Below, piece by piece: positions 48,401-60,400 of a DNA stretch of 64,000 nucleotides. This stretch comes from Mytilus trossulus (Eukaryota > Mollusca > Bivalvia > Mytilida > Mytilidae): contig NC_086376.1 of NCBI RefSeq assembly GCF_036588685.1, forward strand, positions 10,679,911-10,743,910, given 5' to 3'. A program made the position numbers and the translations under genes. Each line of letters starts with the position of its first letter. The stretch's first letter is position 1. Under the pieces are notes generated by a model that made no database searches, was not told the DNA's origin, and saw only the letters and a program-made list of their open reading frames with translations.

Positions 48401-51400
48401 ACAATACAAATGTGATTGGATTAAATAATTCTTCAACATACATTAAACTATCTCTGTAACCCATTACTGTCTTGCAATATCTTTTAGCATTTGTGGGCTT
48501 ATTATATTCTTAACTATTTATTCACTTTCATTGGTGTAAAATTTAGCAGTTTACGTTTATAACAGTAAACTTAAATTTTGGTGGATGCCAATCTGTAGGT
48601 ATGTCAAAAGTTGTAAAATGGAATTATAGATCCTGTGAATCTGAATTGAATTTCTGTAGAAATAAAGACAAAAATATCTATTAACAAAAAAGGAATGATG
48701 GACATACATACAGATACATTATTTATTATTTATAAGTTGTTATTGGCTTTGAACTAGCTTTCAGTAAATGTGAGTGCTCTCAGATCTGTACTATGTGTTA
48801 CTAGTGTTTTTGTTTATTGTTTTTGTTTTAGGAGGGTTAGGTACCTACAAACATGTTTCTGATCCCAGCCAAAGTCTGTATGTGCCTGTGTCTAGTCAGA
48901 AGCCTGTAATTCAGTGGTTATTATTTGTTGCTGTAATGTATGTGCCTGTGTCTAGTCAGAAGCCTGTAATTCAGTGGTTATTATTTGTTGCTGTAATGTA
49001 TGTGCCTGTGTCTTGTCAGAAGCCTGTAACTCAGTGGTTATTATTTGTTGCTGTAATGTATGTGCCTGTGTCTGGTCAGAAGCCTGTAATTCAGTGGTTA
49101 TTATTTGTTGCTGTAATGTATGTGCCTGTGTCTGGTCAGAAGCCTGTAATTCAGTGGTTATTATTTGTTGCTGTAATGTATGTGCCTGTGTCTAGTCAGA
49201 AGCCTGTAATTCAGTGGTTATTATTTGTTGCTGTAATGTATGTGCCTGTGTCTAGTCAGAAGCCTGTAATTCAGTGGTTATTATTTGTTGCTGTAATGTA
49301 TGTGCCTGTGTCTGGTCAGAAGCCTGTAATTCAGTGGTTATTATTTGTTGCTGTAATGTATGTGCCTGTGTCTAGTCAGAAGCCTGTAATTCAGTGGTTA
49401 TTATTTGTTGCTGTAATGTATGTGCCTGTGTATAGTCAGAAGCCTGTAATTCAGTGGTTATTATTTGTTGCTGTAATGTATGTGCCTGTGTCTAGTCAGA
49501 AGCCTGTAATTCAGTGGTTATTATTTGTTGCTGTAATGTATGTGCCTGTGTATAGTCAGAAGCCTGTAATTCAGTGGTTATTATTTGTTGCTGTAATGTA
49601 TGTGCCTGTGTCTAGTCAGAAGCCTGTAATTCAGTGGTTATTATTTGTTGCTGTAATGTATGTGCCTGTGTCTTGTCAGAAGCCTGTAATTCAGTGGTTA
49701 TTATTTGTTGCTGTAATGTATGTGCCTGTGTCTAGTCAGAAGCCTGTAATTCAGTGGTTATTATTTGTTGCTGTAATGTATGTGCCTGTGTCTAGTCAGA
49801 AGCCTGTAATTCAGTGGTTATTATTTGTTGCTGTAATGTATGTGCCTGTGTCTGGTCAGAAGCCTGTAATTCAGTGGTTATTATTTGTTGCTGTAATGTA
49901 TGTGCCTGTGTCTGGTCAGAAGCCTGTAATTCAGTGGTTATTATCTGTTGCTGTAATGTATGTGTCTGTGTCTAGTCAGAAGCCTGTAATTCAGTGGTTA
50001 TTATTTGTTGCTGTAATGTATGTGCCTGTGTCTGGTCAGAAGCCTGTAATTCAGTGGTTATTATCTGTTGCTGTAATGTATGTGTCTGTGTCTAGTCAGA
50101 AGCCTGTAATTCAGTGGTTATTATTTGTTGCTGTAATGTATGTGCCTGTGTCTAGTCAGAAGCCTGTAATTCAGTGGTTATTATTTGTTACTGTAATGTT
50201 TGTGCCTGTGTCTGGTCAGAAGCCTGTAATGCAGTGGTTATTATTTGTTGCTGTAATGTATGTGCCTGTGTCTGGTCAGAAGCCTGTAATTCAGTGGTTA
50301 TTATTTGTTGCTGTAATGTATGTGCCTGTGTCTAGTCAGAAGCCTGTAATTCAGTGGTTATTATTTGTTGCTGTAATGTATGTGCCTGTGTCTAGTCAGA
50401 AGCCTGTAATTCAGTGGTTATTATTTGTTGCTGTAATGTATGTGCCTGTGTCTGGTCAGAAGCCTGTAATTCAGTGGTTATTATCTGTTGCTGTAATGTA
50501 TGTGTCTGTGTCTAGTCAGAAGCCTGTAATTCAGTGGTTATTATTTGTTGCTGTAATGTATGTGCCTGTGTCTAGTCAGAAGCCTGTAATTCAGTGGTTA
50601 TTATTTGTTACTGTAATGTTTGTGCCTGTGTCTGGTCAGAAGCCTGTAATGCAGTGGTTATTATTTGTTGCTGTAATGTATGTGCCTGTGTCTGGTCAGA
50701 AGCCTGTAATTCAGTGGTTATTATTTGTTGCTGTAATGTATGTGCCTGTGTCTGGTCAGAAGCCTGTAATTCAGTGGTTATTATTTGTTGCTGTAATGTA
50801 TGTGTCTGTGTCTGGTCAGAAGCCTGTAATTCAGTGGTTATTATTTGTTGCTGTAATGTATGTGCCTGTGTCTGGTCAGAAGCCTGTAATTCAGTGGTTA
50901 TTATTTGTTGCTGTAATGTATGTGCCTGTGTCTAGTCAGAAGCCTGTAATTCAGTGGTTATTATTTGTTGCTGTAATGTATGTGCCTGTGTCTAGACAGA
51001 AGCCTGTAATTCAGTGGTTATTATTTGTTGCTGTAATGTATGTGCCTGTGTCTAGTCAGAAGCCTGTAATTCAGTGGTTATTATTTGTTGCTGTAATGTT
51101 TGTGCCTGTGTCTGGTCAGAAGCCTGTAATTCTGTGGTTATTATTTGTTGCTGTAATGTATGTGCCTGTGTCTAGTCAGAAGCCTGTAATTCTGTGGTTA
51201 TCATTTGTTGCTGTAATGTATGTGCCTGTGTCTAGTCAGAAGCCTGTAATTCTGTGGTTATCATTTGTTGCTGTAATGTATGTGCCTGTGTCTAGTCAGA
51301 TGCCTGTAATTCAGTGGTTATTATTTGTTGCTGTAATGTATGTGCCTGTGTCTGGTCAGAAGCCTGTAATTCTGTGGTTATCATTTGTTGCTGTAATGTA

Positions 51401-54400
51401 TGTGCCTGTGTCTAGTCAGAAGCCTGTAATTCAGTGGTTATCATTTGTTGCTGTAATGTATGTGCCTGTGTCTAGTCAGATGCCTGTAATTCAGTGGTTA
51501 TTATTTGTTGCTGTAATGTATGTGCCTGTGTCTGGTCAGAAGCCTGTAATTCAGTGGTTATTATTTGTTGCTGTAATGTATTTGCCTGTGTCTAGTCAGA
51601 AGCCTGTAATCCAGTGGTTATTATTTGTTACTGTAATGTATGTGCCTGTGTCTAGTCAGAAGCCTGTAATTCAGTGGTTATTATTTGTTGCTGTAATGTA
51701 TGTGCCTGTGTCTAGTCAGAAGCTTGTAATTCAGTGGTTATTATTTGTTGCTGTAATGTATGTGCCTGTGTCTAGTCAGAAGCTTGTAATTCAGTGGTTA
51801 TTATTTGTTGCTGTAATGTATGTGCCTGTGTCTAGTCAGAAGCCTGTAATTCTGTGGTTATCATTTGTTGCTGTAATGTATGTGCCTGTGTCTAGTCAGA
51901 AGCCTGTAATTCAGTGGTTATTATTTGTTGCTGTAATGTATGTGCCTGTGTCTGGTCAGAAGCCTGTAATTCTGTGGTTATCATTTGTTGCTGTAATGTA
52001 TGTGCCTGTGTCTAGTCAGAAGCCTGTAATTCAGTGGTTATTATTTGTTGCTGTAATGTATGTGCCTGTGTCTGGTCAGAAGCCTGTAATTCAGTGGTTA
52101 TTAATTGTTGCTGTAATGTATGTGCCTGTGTCTGGTCAGAAGCCTGTAATTCAGTGGTTATTATTTGTTGCTGTAATGTATGTGCCTGTGTCTGGTCAGA
52201 AGCCTGTAATTCAGTGGTTATTATTTGTTGCTGTAATGTATGTGCCTGTGTCTGGTCAGAAGCCTGTAATTCAGTGGTTATTATTTGTTGCTGTAATGTA
52301 TGTGCCTGTGTCTGGTCAGAAGCCTGTAATTCAGTGGTTATTATTTGTTGCTGTAATGTATGTGCCTGTGTCTGGTCAGAAGCCTGTAATTCTGTGGTTA
52401 TTATTTGTTGCTGTAATGTATGTGCCTGTGTCTAGTCAGAAGCCTGTAATTGGGTGGTTATTATTTGTTGCTGTAATGTATGTGCCTGTGTCTGGTCAGA
52501 AGCCTGTAATTCAGTGGTTATTATTTGTTGCTGTAATGTATGTGCCTGTGTCTAGTCAGAAGCCTGTAATTCAGTGGTTATTGTTTGTTGCTGTAATGTT
52601 TGTGCCTGTGTCTAGTCAGAAGCCTGTAATTCAGTGGTTATTATTTGTTGCTGTAATGTATGTGCCTGTGTCTAGTCAGAAGCCTGTAATTCAGTGGTTA
52701 TTATTTGTTGCTGTAATGTTTGTGCCTGTGTCTGGTCAGAAGCCTGTAATTAGGTGGTTATTATTTGTTGCTGTAATGTATGTGCCTGTGTCTAGTCAGA
52801 AGCCTGTAATTCTGTGGTTATTATTTGTTGCTGTAATGTATGTGCCTGTGTCTGGTCAGAAGCCTGTAATTCAGTGGTTATTATTTGTTGCTGTAATGTA
52901 TGTGCCTGTGTCTGGTCAGAAGCCTGTAATTCAGTGGTTATTATTTGTTGCTGTAATGTATGTGCCTGTGTCTGGTCAGAAGCCTGTAATTCAGTGGTTA
53001 TTATTTGTTGCTGTAATGTATGTGCCTGTGTCTAGTCAGAAGCCTGTAATTCAGTGGTTATTATTTGTTGCTGTAATGTATGTGCCTGTGTCTAGTCAGA
53101 AGCCTGTAATTCTGTGGTTATTATTTGTTGCTGTAATGTATGTGTGCCTGTGTCTAGTCAGAAGCCTGTAATTCAGTGGTTATTGTTTGTTGCTGTAATG
53201 TATGTGCCTGTGTCTAGTCAGAAGCCTGTAATTCAGTGGTTATTATTTGTTGCTGTAATGTATGTGCCTGTGTCTAGTCAGAAGCCTGTAATTCTGTGGT
53301 TATCATTTGTTGCTGTAATGTATGTGCCTGTGTCTGGTCAGAAGCCTGTAATTCAGTGGTTATTATTTGTTGCTGTAATGTATGTGCCTGTGTCTAGTCA
53401 GAAGCCTGTAATTCTGTGGTTATTATTTGTTGCTGTAATGTATGTGCCTGTGTCTAGTCAGAAGCCTGTAATTCAGTGGTTATTATTTGTTGCTGTAATG
53501 TATGTGCCTGTGTCTAGTCAGAAGCCTGTAATTCAGTGGTTATTATTTGTTGCTGTAATGTATGTGCCTGTGTCTAGTCAGAAGCCTGTAATTCAGTGGT
53601 TATTATTTGTTGCTGTAATGTATGTGCCTGTGTCTGGTCAGAAGCCTGTAATTCTGTGGTTATTATTTGTTGCTGTAATGTATGTGCCTGTGTCTAGTCA
53701 GAAGCCTGTAATTAGGTGGTTATCATTTGTTGCTGTAATGTTTGTGCCTGTGTCTAGTCAGAAGCCTGTAATTAGGTGGTTATCATTTGTTGCTGTAATG
53801 TATGTGCCTGTGTCTAGTCAGAAGCCTGTAATTCAGTGGTTATTATTTGTTGCTGTAATGTATGTGCCTGTGTCTGGTCAGAAGCCTGTAATTCAGTGGT
53901 TATTATTTGTTGCTGTAATGTATGTGCCTGTGTCTAGTCAGAAGCCTGTAATTCAGTGGTTATCATTTGTTACTGTAATGTATGTGCCTGTGTCTGGTCA
54001 GAAGCCTGTAATTCTGTGGTTATTATTTGTTGCTGTAATGTATGTGCCTGTGTCTGGTCAGAAGCCTGTAATTCAGTGGTTATTATTTGTTGCTGTAATG
54101 TATGTGCCTGTGTCTAGTCAGAAGCCTGTAATGCAGTGGTTATTATTTGTTGCTGTAATGTATGTGCCTGTGTCTGGTCAGAAGCCTGTAATTCAGTGGT
54201 TATTATTTGTTGCTGTAATGTATGTGCCTGTGTCTGGTCAGAAGCCTGTAATTCAGTGGTTATTGTTTGTTGCTGTAATGTTTGTGCCTGTGTCTAGTCA
54301 GAAGCCTGTAATTCAGTGGTTATTATTTGTTGCTGTAATGTATGTGCCTGTGTCTAGTCAGAAGCCTGTAATTCAGTGGTTATTATTTGTTGCTGTAATG

Positions 54401-57400
54401 TATGTGCCTGTGTCTAGTCAGAAGCCTGTAATTCAGTGGTTATTATTTGTTGCTGTAATGTATGTGCCTGTGTCTAGTCAGAAGCCTGTAATTCAGTGGT
54501 TATTATTTGTTGCTGTAATGTATGTGCCTGTGTCTAGTCAGAAGCCTGTAATTCAGTGGTTATTATTTGTTGCTGTAATGTATGTGCCTGTGTCTGGTCA
54601 GAAGCCTGTAATTCAGTGGTTATTATTTGTTGCTGTAATGTATGTGCCTGTGTCTAGTCAGAAGCCTGTAATTCAGTGGTTATTATTTGTTGCTGTAATG
54701 TATGTGCCTGTGTCTAGTCAGAAGCCTGTAATTCAGTGGTTATTATTTGTTGCTGTAATGTTTGTGCCTGTGTCTAGTCAGAAGCCTGTAATTCAGTGGT
54801 TATTATTTGTTGCTGTAATGTATGTGCCTGTGTCTAGTCAGAAGCCTGTAATTCAGTGGTTATTGTTTGTTGCTGTAATGTTTGTGCCTGTGTCTAGTCA
54901 GAAGCCTGTAATTCAGTGGTTATTATTTGTTGCTGTAATGTATGTGCCTGTGTCTGGTCAGAAGCCTGTAATTCAGTGGTTATTATTTGTTGCTGTAATG
55001 TATGTGCCTGTGTCTGGTCAGAAGCCTGTAATTCTGTGGTTATTATTTGTTGCTGTAATGTATGTGCCTGTGTCTAGTCAGAAGCCTGTAATTAGGTGGT
55101 TATCATTTGTTGCTGTAATGTATGTGCTTGTGTCTGGTCAGAAGCCTGTAATTCAGTGGTTATTATTTGTTGCTGTAATGTATGTGCCTGTGTCTAGTCA
55201 GAAGCCTGTAATTCAGTGGTTATTATTTGTTGCTGTAATGTATGTGCCTGTGTCTAGTCAGATGCCTGTAATTCAGTGGTTATTATTTGTTGCTGTAATG
55301 TATGTGCCTGTGTCTAGTCAGATGCCTGTAATTCAGTGGTTATTATTTGTTGCTGTAATGTATGTGCCTGTGTCTGGTCAGAAGCCTGTAATTCAGTGGT
55401 TATTAATTGTTGCTGTAATGTATGTGCCTGTGTCTGGTCAGAAGCCTGTAATTCAGTGGTTATTATTTGTTGCTGTAATGTATGTGCCTGTGTCTAGTCA
55501 GAAGCCTGTAATTCAGTGGTTATTATTTGTTGCTGTAATGTATGTGCCTGTGTCTAGTCAGAAGCCTGTAATTCAGTGGTTATTATTTGTTGCTGTAATG
55601 TATGTGCCTGTGTCTAGTCAGAAGCCTGTAATTCAGTGGTTATTATTTGTTGCTGTAATGTATGTGCCTGTGTCTAGTCAGAAGCCTGTAATTCAGTGGT
55701 TATTATTTGTTGCTGTAATGTATGTGCCTGTGTCTAGTCAGAAGCCTGTAATTCAGTGGTTATTATTTGTTGCTGTAATGTATGTGTCTGTGTCTAGTCA
55801 GAAGCCTTTAATTCAGTGATTATTATTTGTTGCTGTAATGTATGTGCCTGTGTCTGGTCAGAAGCCTGTAATTCAGTGGTTATTATTTGTTGCTGTAATG
55901 TATGTGCCTGTGTCTGGTCAGAAGCCTGTAATTCAGTGGTTATTATTTGTTGCTGTAATGTATGTGCCTGTGTCTAGTCAGAAGCCTGTAATTCAGTGGT
56001 TATTATTTGTTGCTGTAATGTATGTGCCTGTGTCTAGTCAGAAGCCTGTAATTCAGTGGTTATTATTTGTTGCTGTAATGTATGTGCCTGTGTCTAGTCA
56101 GAAGCCTGTAATTCAGTGGTTATTATTTGTTGCTGTAATGTATGTGCCTGTGTCTAGTCAGAAGCCTGTAATTCAGTGGTTATTATTTGTTGCTGTAATG
56201 TATGTGCCTGTGTCTAGTCAGAAGCCTGTAATTCAGTGGTTATTGTTTGTTGCTGTAATGTATGTGCCTGTGTCTAGTCAGAAGCCTGTAATTCAGTGGT
56301 TATTATTTGTTGCTGTAATGTATGTGCCTGTGTCTAGTCAGAAGCCTGTAATTCAGTGGTTATTATTTGTTGCTGTAATGTATGTGCCTGTGTCTAGTCA
56401 GAAGCCTGTAATTCAGTGGTTATTATTTGTTGCTGTAATGTATGTGCCTGTGTCTAGTCAGAAGCCTGTAATTCAGTGGTTATTATTTGTTGCTGTAATG
56501 TATGTGCCTGTGTCTAGTCAGAAGCCTGTAATTCAGTGGTTATTATTTGTTGCTGTAATGTATGTGCCTGTGTCTGGTCAGAAGCCTGTAATTCAGTGGT
56601 TATTATTTGTTGCTGTAATGTATGTGCCTGTGTCTAGTCAGAAGCCTTTAATTCAGTGATTATTATTTGTTGCTGTAATGTATGTGCCTGTGTCTAGTCA
56701 GAAGCCTGTAATTCAGTGGTTATTATTTGTTGCTGTAATGTATGTGCCTGTGTCTAGTCAGAAGCCTGTAATTCAGTGGTTATTATTTGTTGCTATAATG
56801 TATGTGCCTGTGTCTAGTCAGAAGCCTTTAATTCAGTGATTATTATTTGTTGCTGTAATGTATGTGCCTGTGTCTAGTCAGAAGCCTGTAATTCAGTGGT
56901 TATTATTTGTTGCTGTAATGTATGTGCCTGTGCCTAGTCAGAAGCCTGTAATTCAGTGGTTATTGTTTGTTGCTGTAATGTATGTGCCTGTGTCTAGTCA
57001 GAAGCCTGTAATTCAGTGGTTATTATTTGTTGCTGTAATGTATGTGCCTGTGTCTGGTCAGAAGCCTGTAATTCAGTGGTTATCATTTGTTGCTGTAATG
57101 TATGTGCCTGTGTCTGGTCAGAAGCCTGTAATTCAGTGGTTATTATTTGTTGCTGTAATGTATGTGCCTGTGTCTAGTCAGAAGCCTGTAATTCAGTGGT
57201 TATTATTTGTTGCTGTTATGTATGTGCCTGTATCTGGTCAGAAGCCTGTAATTCAGTGGTTATTATGTCTGGTCAGAAGCCTGTAATTCAGTGGTTATTA
57301 TTTGTTGCTGTAATGTATGTGCCTGTGTCTAGTCAGAAGCCTGTAATTCAGTGGTTATTGTTTGTTGCTGTAATGTATGTGCCTGTGTCTAGTCAGAAGC

Positions 57401-60400
57401 CTGTAATTCAGTGGTTATTATTTGTTGCTGTAATGTATGTGCCTGTGTCTAGTCAGAAGCCTGTAATTCAGTGGTTATTATTTGTTGCTGTAATGTATGT
57501 GTCTGTGTCTGGTCAGAAGCCTGTAATTCAGTGGTTATTGTTTGTTGCTGTAATGTATGTGCCTGTGTCTAGTCAGAAGCCTGTAATTCAGTGATTATTA
57601 TTTGTTGCTGTAATGTATGTGCCTGTGTCTAGTCAGAAGCATGTAATTCAGTGGTTATTATTTGTTGCTGTAATGTATGTGCCTGTGTCTAGTCAGAAGC
57701 CTGTAATTCAGTGGTTATTATTTGTTGCTGTAATGTATGTGCCTGTGTCTGGTCAGAAGCCTGTAATTCAGTGGTTATTATTTGTTGCTGTAATGTATGT
57801 GCCTGTGTCTAGTCAGAAGCCTGTAATTCAGTGGTTATTGTTTGTTGCTGTAATGTATGTGCCTGTGTCTAGTCAGAAGCCTGTAATTCAGTGGTTATTA
57901 TTTGTTGCTGTAATGTATGTGCCTGTGTCTAGTCAGAAGCCTGTAATTCAGTGGTTATTGTTTGTTGCTGTAATGTATGTGCCTGTGTCTAGTCAGAAGC
58001 CTGTAATTCAGTGGTTATTAGTTGTTGCTGTAATGTATGTGCCTGTGTCTAGTCAGAAGCCTGTAATTCAGTGGTTATTGTTTGTTGCTGTAATGTATGT
58101 GCCTGTGTCTAGTCAGAAGCCTGTAATTCAGTGGTTATTATTTGTTGCTGTAATGTATGTGCCTGTGTCTAGTCAGAAGCCTGTAATTCAGTGGTTATTA
58201 TTTGTTGCTGTAATGTATGTGCCTGTGTCTAGTCAGAAGCCTGTAATTCAGTGGTTATTATGTCTAGTCAGAAGCCTGTAATTCAGTGGTTATTATGTCT
58301 AGTCAGAAGCCTGTAATTCAGTTGTTTATTATTTGTTGCTGTAATGTGTGTCATCTGGTATATCATCTATTTTGGGACGTTTATATCTTGCTATTCAGTA
58401 TTAGTTTTGCACATTGCTGAAGGCAGTATGGTGACTAATAACTGCTTTAATTTTATGTCATTTGGTTTCTTGTGGAGATTAATCTCATTGGCAATCATAC
58501 CACATCTTCTCAGTTTTGTAATTCATCTGTTTTGTTCACTGTAGAACAAAGAGTTCACAATTACCAAGGTTAAGTAGTTATGAAAATATCACAGGAATAG
58601 GTCACATATTAGATAAAAAAAAAAGGTTTATCTTGAAAAAAAAACCACTTGTTACTACAGACAGATAACAACGACAAGTACATAACCATACCATTATATG
58701 ACCTATATAGTTGTCATATAAAAAGCTCTCTTTTTGAAATCTCTTAGATATTCAGGTATCAGTAATAGCCTAATTAATCAAGATATTTTTACAAGATATA
58801 CTTTCAAGAGATGTTGTTTTAATATAAATTCCATTAAATATCAGATTTCATACTTACTTGTCAATATCAGATGTCAAAGAATCAACTTTATCTGTTAACA
58901 TATCTCTTGTCATTTTTATTCTGAAAATTAATAAAACACATATATATATTATAAAGTTAGGAATACATATTAAAGATGAAATGTATTCCAATGTCCTCAT
59001 TTGGTGCAGTTTCCCTAATTTTGAGAATTTCAGCTTTTGCGAACATTTAAATACCAAAGCTGTTGAAATAATTTACACAATTTTACTTTTACTAAAATAA
59101 ATGACAGAATTTCAGATGTTACCCTATTTAGTTCTGTTAGCAGCACTAATAAAAATACAATATAAACAAATTCCAGGCCACTCCATTCTTTTATTCATTT
59201 TCACTCAAACATGCAAAGAAAAGAAACCCCATATTTTTTTTAAAGACCAGTGCATGTTGGAAGCAAACTATCACTTGTTTTTTTTATTCAGTAAATGATT
59301 TAAAGAAAACAATACAGAGCTAACAACAATCTGTAAGCTATTGTATACATACCTGAAAATCTCCATATCCCTTTTAGACACAGGTTTAACTGTTTTGTCT
59401 CCTTTGTTAACAAATTTAATGATCTATAAATAAGCATATAAAAAAGTTTGAGACATCCTAGGAAAGTTAACAAACTAATATAAGCAGAAATGGGTTTGGG
59501 TAAAGGACACAAAATTTTAACAATTGAACACTCTATAAGAGCAAGGTGGTCAAGAAAAAATCAAGACAAGGGGAAAATGTAGTTTTGTTAATTATTTAAG
59601 TTAAAAAAAAAATCCATCTGAATGCCTAAGGGATATTACACTAACTCCAAAAGTCTTTACCTTTACCACTAAATAGTAATAAAAAACAACTTTTTTTAAG
59701 TATGTGTATTACTCCTGATTCTAATATGACAACCTATTATTATCAACCAGTATAATCACAAGATATCTACCTTTAGGGCAAATGCAGTAATACACAAAAA
59801 CGGATGATCTGCATTACGACAAACTTATTTATACTACCAGATATTCTCAATTTTCGACATCAAAACAGTATTGTATGTATAGGGCATTCATGGTTAACAA
59901 AATTATCGAATTTGTCCTATTAGATTTGAAATAATTCATGGCAGCCGTAGATATGTTTTCATTTAACCATGCGTTGTGCATTTAAATTTGTATTTTACAC
60001 CTCGCTACATTCTGGGTAAAATAATCGATTAAAAATGCCCAACCCATTGTTAAATGAAAACAAATATACGGCTGCCATGAATTATTTCTTAATTGATCAT
60101 GTGTTGTGAGTATTTGCATTTTTGTTAAAGGTTGAGCAGCAAACATCCACATCAAGAATTTAAAGCAGGATATACCTTATGGTAGATTACATCTGCATAT
60201 ATTTTTTTTTATTGCATTTTTCAGATGAGGCTACTTTAAGGTTAAGTGTTTCAATGTATAAATATAATCCTATTACTTACAGTGTGTGTGTTTTCATGAT
60301 GTACTGTTACTTTCCTCTGTTTGACAAGTTCCTCCAGGATAATGTCAAATTCTGTTTCATTTCCACATAATGACTGACTTTTCTTCCACAACTGACTATA

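Noticed and set aside
48774..53171. 1465-codon plus-strand ORF (and the 901-, 273-, 222- and 142-codon ORFs after it) as a repetitive membrane protein
   Set aside because: It is the 60-bp satellite read in a stop-free frame. Frequent variants alter residues, indels change the frame freely, and the unit derives from a dispersed repeat.
48879..58348. CRISPR-like array
   Set aside because: The units are contiguous with no unique spacers, and the context is a eukaryotic intron.
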